DNA from: Bacteroides sp. 43_108
GTDB lineage: Bacteria; Bacteroidota; Bacteroidia; Bacteroidales; Bacteroidaceae
NCBI GenBank assembly: GCA_001915545.1
Contig: MNQS01000105.1
Span: forward strand, 33,707-97,706
Direction of reading: 5' to 3'
Length of the DNA: 64,000 bases
In this document: positions 1 through 7,212 of the stretch, one piece after another
Numbering within the stretch: the stretch's first letter is position 1
How the letters are laid out: every line of letters begins with the position of its first letter
Program-made: the position numbers and the translations under genes
The notes under the pieces: model-generated
Databases searched by the model: none
Seen by the model: the letters and a program-made list of their open reading frames with translations, nothing else
What the model was told of the DNA's origin: nothing

Positions 1-130
1 TATAATTATTATTCCATTTCTTCAACCTAATCCAATACAATGGATTAATAAGTCTGTACAAAAAATAGAATAGTATTTTATATGTACAATAATAAATCAC
101 ATTATAGTATTTCTCCATTAAATCTTTCAT
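1..130 (-). CDS. Small membrane-type protein, partial (runs off the window start)
   Basis: An open minus-strand frame starts at ATG 128-130 (first residues MKDLMEKYYNV) and stays open to base 1, giving 43 codons. The visible part is rich in Tyr, Ile, Leu and Phe and contains the pattern IYYCTYKILFYFLYR. That resembles the N-termini of the membrane proteins at 166-561, 3251-3640 and 6767-7141, so it is probably another member of that family. It shares a cassette with the next gene, because no palindromic repeat lies between them. Function is not recognised; an immunity role is inferred only from the array context. Confidence 0.5.
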   Translation of the reverse strand, partial: MKDLMEKYYNVIYYCTYKILFYFLYRLINPLYWIRLKKWNNNY

Positions 131-165
131 TCCATTAACTTTATATGTATAAGATATGTTGTAAT

Positions 166-561
166 TTATCTGAACTGATAAAGGATCAGCATCAGAATAA
201 GTCCTACTGTTGGTACTATATAGCGGAGGCTTAATACCGCCTTGTCTGAATATTTGGTATTGTATCTGTTGTTTTGATATTTTTCCAATAAAACGTTTAT
301 TCTTTTTTTATTGTAATGTAGATAGATGATAGGCCAGGGCAGAAAACAGCCGATTATCCCTATTATTATTCTTGTTCTCCCGGATGTACTGGGTAAAAAG
401 AAATCTCCAGTTAAAAGAAACGACAATATTAGCGCAGCAAACAAATAAACCATTGTAACAACTTCAGCCAATACACATGTTGCCCCAAAACGAGGGAACT
501 CCTTATTTTTTAAGCAAACCATATAATACCTGTAAAACAGGTAATCAATAATCTTTTTCAT
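166..561 (-). CDS. Small integral membrane protein of a cassette-borne family
   Basis: The 131-residue product begins with a Tyr-rich stretch (residues 5-16, YLFYRYYMVCLK), then a K-x-x-E-F-P-R segment. It has two hydrophobic helices near residues 27-50 and 64-82 and a third at the C-terminus (about 112-130). The same layout (Y-Y/F-rich start, short polar part with D/E-x-P, then helices) is seen in the genes at 3251-3640 and 6767-7141, so these are diverged paralogues. No enzyme motif is visible. It lies in the leftmost visible cassette, bounded on the right by R1. Immunity to a membrane-acting toxin is plausible from context but is inference. Confidence 0.75.
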   Translation of the reverse strand: MKKIIDYLFYRYYMVCLKNKEFPRFGATCVLAEVVTMVYLFAALILSFLLTGDFFLPSTSGRTRIIIGIIGCFLPWPIIYLHYNKKRINVLLEKYQNNRYNTKYSDKAVLSLRYIVPTVGLILMLILYQFR

Positions 562-598
562 AAGCTGTTGTTCTAAAATCTTGATTTATTTTTGTCAG

Positions 599-646
599 TA
601 ATAAGTTGGTGAGCAACAGTGTTCTGCTGTTGGTTTTACCATGTTA
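599..646. repeat. Cassette-boundary palindrome R1 (attC-like), diverged
   Basis: This resembles the R4/R7/R12 class (stem GGTGAGCAACAG with CTGTTGG) but has drifted: TAATAAG replaces TAATGG, and the loop is TGTTCT instead of CGTTAA. The right end ATGTTA is followed by GCGG. The neighbouring ends across the 647-840 interval do not match, unlike all other cassettes, so the site may be degenerate. Confidence 0.7.
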
Positions 647-667
647 GCGGACTATTATCTCTGCATA

Positions 668-820
668 TTATATGCTGTCTAAAACATTGTCATAATCTAC
701 ATATCCAACCAAAGTATCTCTGAAAATGCAGTCATTATTTTGAGATATATCTGTTGAACCTTTCCAACTTATTGATCCTATGGAAAGAATAGATGTTAAT
801 ATCAAAAGAAACAGTTTCAT
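668..820 (-). CDS. 50-residue secreted or membrane peptide, unknown
   Basis: A short minus-strand frame runs from ATG 818-820 to TAA at 668-670. It encodes a hydrophobic start (MKLFLLILTSILSIGSIS) typical of a signal peptide, followed by about 30 polar residues ending in VGYVDYDNVLDSI. It fills the interval between R1 and R2 in the same orientation as all other array genes, which supports it being real. The mature part is so short that it may be the remnant of a longer, truncated cassette gene; the mismatched ends of this interval point the same way. Confidence 0.5.
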   Translation of the reverse strand: MKLFLLILTSILSIGSISWKGSTDISQNNDCIFRDTLVGYVDYDNVLDSI

Positions 821-840
821 ATCATATTCTCTATTATCAG

Positions 841-884
841 TAATGGTTCAGCAGGGAACGGCTTACCGTTATCCTGCGTTGTTA
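841..884. repeat. Cassette-boundary palindrome R2 (attC-like), class B
   Basis: The site begins TAATGGTTCAGCAGGGAACGG and ends GCGTTGTTA. Its stem pairs GCAGG-GAACGG with CCGTTATCCTGC. It shares its sequence class with R8 (5533-5577). The right flank TTATCAGTA is the inverted partner of the left flank of R3. Confidence 0.85.
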
Positions 885-946
885 TCAGTATTTTATCTTT
901 TTCATTATTTAATCTAATGGTTCTTAGTCTATTGTAGTTAAGATAA

Positions 947-1963
947 TTATTCTAATTGTGTGTCTGCATTCATTTCTTGCTCTTTGCTTTCCCTTATCCC
1001 AACTATCTCTTTATAGGTATCAACCACAATCTGATGGGATTCCGTATTGAGTTTCTTTGCATATCCTTGAACAATAGAATTTATTTCACGATAAATCCAG
1101 GCAGCTACAATCAGTATTGCAAAGACAGCCAATATTTTCTTTATAGGTTTGTAGCGTAGCAGATAGCCCAAGAAGGCAAACAGGATATAACCGATGTATA
1201 TACACCCGGTATTGAGCGTCCTGCCAAAATATTCTTGTTTATGACGTTGCAGTTCATTTGACGTTTCCCATGCACCGATTGCGTGCTGGTACAATTCTGA
1301 ATGTGCTATAAACATCAAACTGTCTTCATTGGCAGCAGGATGAACGGCATATTGATATACAACTCCAATTTCTTTCAATCTGTAGCTGTCATAGGCTTTC
1401 GATGCCAGGGTGTCCGGAAGTATTGAGAGCAGCAGTCCGCACGTGTCAATATCAGCCTGAAAAGATGTTTCAAGAGAATCTATCTGTGTTGTCAGCTTAG
1501 TCTTGGACATAGACATAGGCTTTTTGTTCAATATCTGTTCCATGCTTACACCGTACTTGTCTGCCAGTGACTGGGGATAGCTCTGTTTCATTTCAACTTT
1601 TTTTATGACGGATATGACCATCATCTGTGGACGCACAAACCAGTCATAATAATAGGTCATTGCCGACAAAGGCAGGACAAGAACCAGCCCGATTGCCAAT
1701 GTACGGAAAAAGCTCGTCCACTTTTCTCTGTCCATAGCCCAGAATACCAGAAAGGTTGCAACACTCAAACTGTATGGAATCAGAGATGTAAATGCAGTCA
1801 GTCCCAACTGTACACAAAAGCCAAGTGCTTCTTTTGTGTCCAGATCATAAAACGTGCCATTGTCCGCTTCCTTGATTACAAGTCCCGTAAAGCCACATAC
1901 CGCAGCAATGGAAAAAATCGCAATAAAATATATGCAAAACTTCTTCAAATGTTTCATATTCAT
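947..1963 (-). CDS. Multi-pass membrane protein, unknown (cassette gene)
   Basis: The 338-residue product has hydrophobic segments near residues 8-30, 47-75, 86-106, 252-268 and 274-292, with a soluble loop of roughly 140 residues between helices 3 and 4. The loop would face the periplasm if the N-terminus is cytoplasmic. The arrangement of paired helices around one large loop is loosely like LptF/LptG permeases, but no signature supports that. ATG at 1961-1963 and a second in-frame ATG two codons later both fit. It is the only gene between R2 and R3, whose inner ends match over 9 bp (TTATCAGTA). Function unknown. Confidence 0.75.
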   Translation of the reverse strand: MNMKHLKKFCIYFIAIFSIAAVCGFTGLVIKEADNGTFYDLDTKEALGFCVQLGLTAFTSLIPYSLSVATFLVFWAMDREKWTSFFRTLAIGLVLVLPLSAMTYYYDWFVRPQMMVISVIKKVEMKQSYPQSLADKYGVSMEQILNKKPMSMSKTKLTTQIDSLETSFQADIDTCGLLLSILPDTLASKAYDSYRLKEIGVVYQYAVHPAANEDSLMFIAHSELYQHAIGAWETSNELQRHKQEYFGRTLNTGCIYIGYILFAFLGYLLRYKPIKKILAVFAILIVAAWIYREINSIVQGYAKKLNTESHQIVVDTYKEIVGIRESKEQEMNADTQLE

Positions 1964-1971
1964 TTTACTGA

Positions 1972-2017
1972 TAATGGTTTGAAAAGAAACGGCGTAAGAC
2001 GTTATCTTTTCTTGTTA
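1972..2017. repeat. Cassette-boundary palindrome R3 (attC-like)
   Basis: The core reads TAATGGTTTGAAAAGAAACG, loop GCGTAAG, then CGTTATCTTTTCTTGTTA. Stem AAAAGAAACG pairs with CGTTATCTTTT with one bulge. The flanks are TTTTACTGA on the left (partner of R2) and ATAATA on the right (partner of R4). Confidence 0.85.
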
Positions 2018-2026
2018 ATAATATAT

Positions 2027-2431
2027 TTATAGCCTCTTGAAAGTTATATCATCCGACACTCCCAATTCTTTCCGTTTAACTTCAAAGTCCTTTTTACTGA
2101 ATGCCCCTAACTTGTTTTCTTGTGCTTCCCATGCTTCTTGTGTGTTATTTACGGGAATGATGTAATACTCGGTTGTATTCTTATCATAACGGGGTAAGGA
2201 AATGCCTATGCTGTCCCTCAAAGCACGATATGCCTTGACAAGAATAAAATCATTGTCATATCCCACTGCATAAACACTTGCTCCGGTTATTCCCGTATAA
2301 GGCGCATCATCATCGTTTTGTTGGTGATAACACACATCCATATCTTCTTTGGTATCTACTGCTATCAAATAATAGTTCCCAGTAAGATGCCGTTCATATA
2401 CGAACCCGCAACTTTGCATTAGGGGCAACAA
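2027..2431 (-). CDS. Lipoprotein-like cassette protein; start region frameshifted
   Basis: The open frame from a TTG at 2431 encodes LLPLMQSC near its start, which is the end of a lipoprotein signal with lipobox LMQS|C. An ATG at 2452-2454 is one base out of frame: it is followed by only four A residues. With five A residues the reading would be MKNSYIILLLPLMQSC, a complete lipoprotein signal peptide, so a single A appears to be missing from the run (2448-2451 on the plus strand). The mature domain of about 120 residues is soluble with no recognised motif. It is the only gene between R3 and R4. The indel could be an assembly error, real inactivation or a slippage site. Confidence 0.65.
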   Translation of the reverse strand: MLPLMQSCGFVYERHLTGNYYLIAVDTKEDMDVCYHQQNDDDAPYTGITGASVYAVGYDNDFILVKAYRALRDSIGISLPRYDKNTTEYYIIPVNNTQEAWEAQENKLGAFSKKDFEVKRKELGVSDDITFKRL

Positions 2432-2469
2432 TAAAATGATATAACTGTTTTCATGCGCTCAATTATTAT

Positions 2470-2517
2470 TAATGGTTTGGTGAGGAACAGCGTTAAGCTG
2501 TTGGCTCGACCTTGTTA
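2470..2517. repeat. Cassette-boundary palindrome R4 (attC-like), class A
   Basis: Near-identical to R7 and R12: TAATGGTTTGGTGAGGAACAG, loop CGTTAAG, CTGTTGGCTCGACCTTGTTA. An unpaired base interrupts the GGTGAG/CTCGACC stem, as in folded attC sites. Left flank AATTATTAT pairs with R3's right flank, and right flank ACAAAA with R5's left flank. Confidence 0.85.
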
Positions 2518-2617
2518 ACAAAATATTATACCCATTCTAATATTGGGTTAGATTTATGAACAAGATACTGTCTGTTACCCGGAATTGAAAACATTATTCC
2601 AGTAATGTAATTTCATA

Positions 2618-3070
2618 CTAAAATTCTTCTTTACTTTCCAATTCCACCTTTCCTCTGGAGTAAAATGCAATGGCAGCCCTCAACTCCCGATGGTTACAAA
2701 AATAATCATTCAGATGGATTCTCTCGTTGTAGTTATGGTTAGTACGGAGAAACAGATCTACATGCGTATATCTACCATGCACTACCACATACTGGCAATA
2801 CAAGATTTTATTCCAAAGCAACAGCTTTCCTTTGGGAGTAGTGATTCCCTGTTCACTGATTCGGATAACACGGTGCCAATGCCTGATACCCTTCACCATG
2901 AAATAAAAAAATAGGCCTACGGGAATCCAAAAAATCAGTCTTTCGGACAGCATGTCCCGACAGATCCATATATAGGCGGTACACAATCCGGCTTCCACAA
3001 ATGTACTGATTTTCTTTCGTGGAATGACCAAAGGTTCAGAAAGATTGAACATACAACTCATACCAATCAT
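2618..3070 (-). CDS. Membrane protein with PH-like C-terminal domain (cassette gene)
   Basis: The 150-residue product has two adjacent hydrophobic helices around residues 24-38 and 44-59. A beta-rich region of about 80 residues follows, starting RVIRISEQGITTPKGKLLLWNKI. An N-terminal helix hairpin followed by a strand-rich segment that opens with I-x-x-x-G-I is the usual look of bacterial PH-domain membrane proteins, but the match is by eye. No catalytic residues are evident. It lies between R4 and R5. The ATG at 3070 is close to three further in-frame methionines (residues 4 and 7), so the exact start is open. Confidence 0.75.
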   Translation of the reverse strand: MIGMSCMFNLSEPLVIPRKKISTFVEAGLCTAYIWICRDMLSERLIFWIPVGLFFYFMVKGIRHWHRVIRISEQGITTPKGKLLLWNKILYCQYVVVHGRYTHVDLFLRTNHNYNERIHLNDYFCNHRELRAAIAFYSRGKVELESKEEF

Positions 3071-3094
3071 AATTTAATACTGTTTACATGGTGT

Positions 3095-3169
3095 TTAAAC
3101 ACTCCTCTTTTTACTATACTCAACTGAACTTTTGTCCTCTACTTCTGATACATAGTATTCTTTGTTCAT
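3095..3169 (-). CDS. Possible 24-residue peptide ahead of the PH-like gene
   Basis: ATG at 3167-3169 opens a frame of 24 polar codons (starts MNKEYYVSEVED) ending at TAA 3095-3097. It sits immediately downstream of R5 in gene direction and 24 bases before the next gene in the same cassette. It could be a short leader peptide, a remnant, or chance. There is no homology to judge by. Confidence 0.25.
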   Translation of the reverse strand: MNKEYYVSEVEDKSSVEYSKKRSV

Positions 3170-3186
3170 AGACTTTCTGTTTTTGT

Positions 3187-3231
3187 TAATGGTTAGAAAG
3201 GAGCATCGTTAGATGCTATCTTTCGTTGTTA
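3187..3231. repeat. Cassette-boundary palindrome R5 (attC-like), class C
   Basis: Core TAATGGTTAGAAAGGAGCATC, loop GTTAG, GATGCTATCTTTCGTTGTTA. It is identical base for base to R9 (6707-6751), including the right flank CTAACTT. Stem AGAAAGGAGCATC pairs with GATGCTATCTTTCG with a small internal bulge. Confidence 0.88.
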
Positions 3232-3250
3232 CTAACTTATTAAATCTTTA

Positions 3251-3640
3251 TTATATTATTTTCAGCCAATGCCGATGTGTTATCATGAAATAAAGCAATA
3301 CAGCTAAAAATGGGTAAACCATCCAAGAGATAATGGACGATAAACGTTGGCTTTTAAACAATAAAGGTTTTTCTCGTATTATCTCAATTCCTTTTCCCTT
3401 TCTTACATAATATCTATTTAAAAGATAATATAGAATACAAAATATTGGAACAAAGAAAATAAACGGCAAATCATAATTGAAATTCTCTTTTATCAATGGA
3501 TAAATCAATGCAATTATCGGTAGGAATAGTATTCCACAGAATAGTAATACTGTTCTCTCATGTGGATCTTCCAACTTAAATTTATCCCTATTGTATATAA
3601 AGAATTGATAATACATCGCATCAAAAAAGAATTTAATCAT
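3251..3640 (-). CDS. Small integral membrane protein of the cassette-borne family
   Basis: The 129-residue product starts MIKFFFDAMYYQFFIYNRDKF, has an acidic LEDPHER segment, then hydrophobic helices at about 30-48, 54-72 and 105-122. It follows the same plan as the proteins at 166-561 and 6767-7141 (aromatic start, D-x-P, helices). Its cassette has the same terminal inverted repeat (TTACTAAC) and the same type of site (R5 identical to R9) as the cassette holding the 6767-7141 paralogue, so these two cassettes probably share an origin. Function not recognised. Confidence 0.75.
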   Translation of the reverse strand: MIKFFFDAMYYQFFIYNRDKFKLEDPHERTVLLFCGILFLPIIALIYPLIKENFNYDLPFIFFVPIFCILYYLLNRYYVRKGKGIEIIREKPLLFKSQRLSSIISWMVYPFLAVLLYFMITHRHWLKII

Positions 3641-3662
3641 AAAAAATTATTAGTTTTGTTAG

Positions 3663-3708
3663 TAATGGCTTGACAAGGAGCTGCGTTAGCAGCTAACTTG
3701 GCATATTA
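3663..3708. repeat. Cassette-boundary palindrome R6 (attC-like)
   Basis: Core TAATGGCTTGACAAGGAGCTGC, loop GTTA, GCAGCTAACTTGGCATATTA. The stem GGAGCTGC/GCAGCTAAC is GC-rich and unlike the other classes, yet the loop and outer elements are kept. The right end reads ATTA instead of GTTA. Right flank ATAATAAT pairs with R7's left flank over 11 bp. Confidence 0.82.
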
Positions 3709-3741
3709 ATAATAATCCAACAACTACGATTTTCAATGTTG

Positions 3742-4713
3742 TTATTCGTATAAAAGATTCACATTCAGTAGAGGAATACTCTCTTTCAAATCTCCCTTAC
3801 TTCTATGAATTAAGAATGAAACTGATACTGTTTCAAATTCAGAATCTTCAAGAATATAAGGGGTTAAGTGTACTATTTCACCTTTGCCATATAATGAAAT
3901 TTTTGTCCATTCTTTTTGTGTAAATTCCGGCCACTTTCTTAGTGCATATCCTGGAATTAAGCTCAATTCTTTTATGTCTTCTTTTATGCGAAAGCAACCT
4001 TCTTGGCTGAACTTCCGTCCCAATAAAGGACGGATAGAGTCTGTATCTTCAGTACTGTAAATTGGATATGAATATGGATGAATGCCCCAAGTTATTATGA
4101 TTATTTCTTCTTCAAATAGTTCGTCGATTAGCTCTGTGTTTGAAAATTCGTCGATTAAATCCAATTTCTGATTGCCATACTTTCGAGTTATTATTTCATT
4201 CATCTTCGGTAAGTCCACAAGACAGAAACCGAGATAATCATAAGAATCAAAATATTTGTCAAATATAAAAGAATCCGATTTCCCATTTACTTTCGTTTCT
4301 GAAAAATAAAAGTAAATAGTGACGATTTCAACAGGTATTGGAAGAACATCTATGACTGGTAATGTTTGAACTGGCTTGTCTTTGAAAATCTTGACTCCTA
4401 AATTAAACTCTCCTTGTAAATCAAAATTAATTCTATATTCAGGTAAATTTCCATTTGAAGAGAACAATCTTATATCCGACTTATCGTTCATATATACCTT
4501 CCCTAAAACTTCTTGATTTATCAGTTCACCTAATATAGAATCACTAAATGTTAATTGATTTTCAACTTTCTCAAACACACATCTAACATTATATTGACCC
4601 GATACACTATTCATAATATTAGGTATAGCATAGCTTATATGGTCTATACATAACTGTAAATTACCTATTAAGTCACTGCTACCTCTAAAAGCTATTGTTT
4701 TTATATTTTCCAT
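3742..4713 (-). CDS. Soluble protein of unknown function (cassette gene)
   Basis: The start is placed at ATG 4711-4713 (MENIKTIAFRGSS). The frame stays open upstream to 4788, but those codons are simply the translated repeat R7 and its flank. The product of 323 residues is acidic, soluble and without signal peptide or membrane helix. It has two mixed halves, the second rich in acidic residues (residues about 190-215, LIDEFSNTELIDELFEEE). It lies alone between R6 and R7, with an 11-bp terminal inverted repeat. I do not recognise a family. A cytoplasmic immunity protein is the contextual guess. Confidence 0.72.
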   Translation of the reverse strand: MENIKTIAFRGSSDLIGNLQLCIDHISYAIPNIMNSVSGQYNVRCVFEKVENQLTFSDSILGELINQEVLGKVYMNDKSDIRLFSSNGNLPEYRINFDLQGEFNLGVKIFKDKPVQTLPVIDVLPIPVEIVTIYFYFSETKVNGKSDSFIFDKYFDSYDYLGFCLVDLPKMNEIITRKYGNQKLDLIDEFSNTELIDELFEEEIIIITWGIHPYSYPIYSTEDTDSIRPLLGRKFSQEGCFRIKEDIKELSLIPGYALRKWPEFTQKEWTKISLYGKGEIVHLTPYILEDSEFETVSVSFLIHRSKGDLKESIPLLNVNLLYE

Positions 4714-4770
4714 ATTGAGTATTATATGTAGTTGATTATATATGAATCTTGTTACGAACTTAATTATTAT

Positions 4771-4818
4771 TAATGGTTTGGTGAGCAACAGCGTTAAGCT
4801 GTTATCTCGACCTTGTTA
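4771..4818. repeat. Cassette-boundary palindrome R7 (attC-like), class A
   Basis: TAATGGTTTGGTGAGCAACAG, loop CGTTAAG, CTGTTATCTCGACCTTGTTA. It is almost identical to R4 and R12. Right flank ACGAT pairs with the left flank of R8. Confidence 0.88.
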
Positions 4819-4824
4819 ACGATT

Positions 4825-5520
4825 TTATTTCACAATCATAAATTCATTTCCATATGGATAAAATTTTTCATCTATCCATAGTTTGGAGTAGTCTGATAAT
4901 TTGTAAATTTCAGGTTTATACAGATTCAGTACCTTATCCAAAACTCTTTCTCGGAATATTATACCATCTTTATATTCTATACTATTCAAAACAAAGAAAT
5001 TCTGTTTGATTGAATTGTCTTTCAGTTTCATATCAGGATATACTGTAAAACAAGTACCTAGTTTTTTCTGAAAGTCACTTTGATATGTTATGCCTTTTCC
5101 GAAATGAAAAGAATCGTTGTCAAAATGATTTATACGTAAAGCGTAGTATTTTTTATCTGTTAGAGATTCGTTCTTCTTGTTTACGACCTTGACGGTTGCA
5201 ATATCATATTTATCAACGAACCCATTTTCTTGAAGTAAAGACAAAAACTCTTCCGACACGATTTTGAGTTCTATACTGCTTTTATCAAGAAAATCAAATT
5301 GCAGAATTCCCGGTTTTTTGTTGCATACGAGGTATAAGACATGAGGTAAATTTTCTCTCCATCCATCCTTGTTTTTCCACATCCATTGCCCGTGGTTTTG
5401 AAATTTTTGTCTTTTACTCTCATCGTAGGTATCACAAACATCAGATTTGCCGTACTCCAATAATCCTTTAGGCAGTTTATCAATCCCATAGTTCCAAATA
5501 TAGAGTTCTTCTGTCTTCAT
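4825..5520 (-). CDS. Imm43-like immunity protein candidate (cassette gene)
   Basis: The 231-residue soluble product starts at ATG 5520, about 14 bases from the palindrome R8. The pattern of a short N-terminal W-x-Y segment, a central KKYYALRINHFDNDS motif and a C-terminal WIDEKFYPYGNEFM segment recalls the Imm43 family of polymorphic-toxin immunity proteins. I assign this by pattern only, and it needs a profile search. No signal peptide or membrane helix is present. The cassette ends match over 8 bp (TTAACGAT). Confidence 0.6.
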   Translation of the reverse strand: MKTEELYIWNYGIDKLPKGLLEYGKSDVCDTYDESKRQKFQNHGQWMWKNKDGWRENLPHVLYLVCNKKPGILQFDFLDKSSIELKIVSEEFLSLLQENGFVDKYDIATVKVVNKKNESLTDKKYYALRINHFDNDSFHFGKGITYQSDFQKKLGTCFTVYPDMKLKDNSIKQNFFVLNSIEYKDGIIFRERVLDKVLNLYKPEIYKLSDYSKLWIDEKFYPYGNEFMIVK

Positions 5521-5532
5521 AATTATTATCGT

Positions 5533-5577
5533 TAATGGTTCAGCAGGGAACGGCTTGTCCGTTATCCTGCATTGTTA
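5533..5577. repeat. Cassette-boundary palindrome R8 (attC-like), class B
   Basis: TAATGGTTCAGCAGGGAACGG, loop CTTGT, CCGTTATCCTGCATTGTTA. Same class as R2; the two differ mainly in the loop. Right flank GCGAAA pairs with R9's left flank over 9 bp including TTA. Confidence 0.87.
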
Positions 5578-5605
5578 GCGAAATTTATTTATATACAAAC
5601 AGGAA

Positions 5606-6688
5606 CTATGTCAAGTACAGCTTTCTACTTCCAACTATTTTCCTTAGCCAGTGAGGGGTATATTCTATACTTCGTGGGAATTTGCTGTAAAAGCTCAAAA
5701 TCCAATCTAATTCCTGAAAATAACTTGGGATTTCATCAAAACTATCATAATTAAAATCCAAATTGTAAGAATTGTTTGAGCTAATGACCATTCTTAGAGA
5801 AAACCAAGCGCCTTCCTTTGGATAGTACATATACATTTCTTTTCGTTTCAATCTAAAATCCTTGCATATATTGATGGTCGCCATCGTCCCAATTTTTATC
5901 TTATCCCCAGTAGAAAAGTGCAGATTTAACATACTGCTGGTGCATGATACAAATAAAACATCTATAAAATCCCATTTTATCCCAGAGGGTATTTGAAGTA
6001 AAATAGCATCTCTAATATCATCAAAAGATATTCTTTTATTTGTCTTTACTAAATCTAATTGATGGCGGACAGGTATGTCAATCAAAGGAGTTGCACTTTT
6101 GCATACTGGCAATGACAGGTATTCGACATTTGGATTTTGAGAAACTTCCCATACCATTTTTACATACCACAACCAATATTCCTTGCGCTTCTCCACATTC
6201 CCCGTTTCCACGAAAGGATTGCTGCCAGAGCAAGCTATCGAGCCTATAAAATCCGCATTCCAACTTTCAAAGTCGAAAGCATCATCATCTTCACCATCAT
6301 AATCCTCTATTGACAATATGGAAGCTGCATCGTAATGGATTGCATATTCCAAAGCTATGATAGCCCAACCTGCCATGCCTTCGGGACTGTCTGCGGATTG
6401 TTCCACATAATTGCGCAGCCGTTCTATTGAGACCAATATGCTTTCGGTAGTTCCTTTATTCTTGTACAGATAACTGTCCATTTCCGACAAGACATCGTAT
6501 AACAGGCTTTCTGCTCCAAATTCTTCTGGAAAGCAGGAACAAGCTTTTTTGCAGCACTCACACAACACTTTTTGCACTGTCTGGGGGTTGCCTATTTGTT
6601 TCATCAAATCAACACGATAGGATAAAGGCAAATGCCCCATGCTGTTTTGATTGATTATTTTTTTAAGTTTTTCTATTTGCTGTATCAT
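5606..6688 (-). CDS. Double immunity protein: Imm5-like N-terminus and YezG-like C-terminus
   Basis: The 360-residue product has an alpha-helical N-terminal half. Its stretch around residues 100-190 (MAGWAIIALEYAIHYDAASIL, then KRKEYWLWYVKMVW) matches the R/K-R-x-F/Y-W-x-W-Y hallmark of Imm5 immunity proteins. The C-terminal 130 residues (from about DDIRDAILLQIPSGIKWDF to the end) have the pattern of YezG/DUF600-type antitoxins, with late aromatic motifs WFSLRM, NLDFNYD and a W-I-L region. Both families are known partners of polymorphic or contact-dependent toxins. A fusion would protect against two toxins or combine two modules for one. Family calls are from memory of conserved motifs. The start ATG 6686-6688 follows R9 directly. 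Confidence 0.72.
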   Translation of the reverse strand: MIQQIEKLKKIINQNSMGHLPLSYRVDLMKQIGNPQTVQKVLCECCKKACSCFPEEFGAESLLYDVLSEMDSYLYKNKGTTESILVSIERLRNYVEQSADSPEGMAGWAIIALEYAIHYDAASILSIEDYDGEDDDAFDFESWNADFIGSIACSGSNPFVETGNVEKRKEYWLWYVKMVWEVSQNPNVEYLSLPVCKSATPLIDIPVRHQLDLVKTNKRISFDDIRDAILLQIPSGIKWDFIDVLFVSCTSSMLNLHFSTGDKIKIGTMATINICKDFRLKRKEMYMYYPKEGAWFSLRMVISSNNSYNLDFNYDSFDEIPSYFQELDWILSFYSKFPRSIEYTPHWLRKIVGSRKLYLT

Positions 6689-6706
6689 ACTGGTTTCTGT
6701 TTTCGC

Positions 6707-6751
6707 TAATGGTTAGAAAGGAGCATCGTTAGATGCTATCTTTCGTTGTTA
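6707..6751. repeat. Cassette-boundary palindrome R9 (attC-like), class C
   Basis: Identical to R5 through the entire core and into the right flank (TTACTAACTT). Left flank TTTCGC pairs with R8's right flank. Confidence 0.88.
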
Positions 6752-6766
6752 CTAACTTTATTATTT

Positions 6767-7141
6767 TTATAATTCAATTGAATAATATAATAAAGCAAAT
6801 AAAATAATAATTATACAGATTGGTACAAGAAATATCATCCAATCCGCAATTAATTTATTTCTCAAACAGCCTTGATATTTCTTTTTAAGTTCTAAGATTT
6901 TCTTATCACTATAGCGAAAACTCCAATATAAAACAAGTATAAGCTGAATAAGAAGAACAAATAAAATCGGATAAAAATCCTCTAAAAACCAGATATATCT
7001 ATCAATAGTATTAACCAAGTAAACATAAACTATTAGAAATATCACATCTAAGCAAAATGATAAATAACATATTGATGAACAAAGTGGAGGATCTCCATGT
7101 TTATCATACATTCTATATAGTCGATAAAAAAAATAATCCAT
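6767..7141 (-). CDS. Small integral membrane protein of the cassette-borne family
   Basis: The start is placed at ATG 7139-7141 (MDYFFYRLYRMYDKHGDPP). Upstream codons in frame are translated repeat R10 and are excluded. The 124-residue product has an aromatic start, an acidic/proline segment (KHGDPP), and helices near residues 22-40, 50-72 and 103-122. It closely follows the plan of the protein at 3251-3640 and, less closely, 166-561. Its cassette uses the same site sequence and the same terminal repeat (TTACTAAC) as the 3251-3640 cassette. Function unknown. Confidence 0.75.
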   Translation of the reverse strand: MDYFFYRLYRMYDKHGDPPLCSSICYLSFCLDVIFLIVYVYLVNTIDRYIWFLEDFYPILFVLLIQLILVLYWSFRYSDKKILELKKKYQGCLRNKLIADWMIFLVPICIIIILFALLYYSIEL

Positions 7142-7156
7142 AATTGCTATTGTTAG

Positions 7157-7202
7157 TAATGGGATGCAGCTTGCCGCCGTTAGGCGGAACAGGTGCTTGT
7201 TA
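7157..7202. repeat. Cassette-boundary palindrome R10 (attC-like), class D
   Basis: TAATGGGATGCAGCTTGCCGCC, loop GTTA, GGCGGAACAGGTGCTTGTTA. Compared with R11 the stem bases GCCGCC/GGCGG are replaced by GCCACT/AGTGGC, a compensatory change that preserves pairing. Right flank CCCACGTA pairs with R11's left flank over 11 bp including TTA. Confidence 0.88.
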
Positions 7203-7212
7203 CCCACGTAAT

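Noticed and set aside
4714..4788. An upstream extension of the 3742-4713 gene
   Set aside because: The added residues are translated repeat R7 sequence, so the internal ATG is the real start. The same reasoning moved the start of the 6767 gene away from R10.
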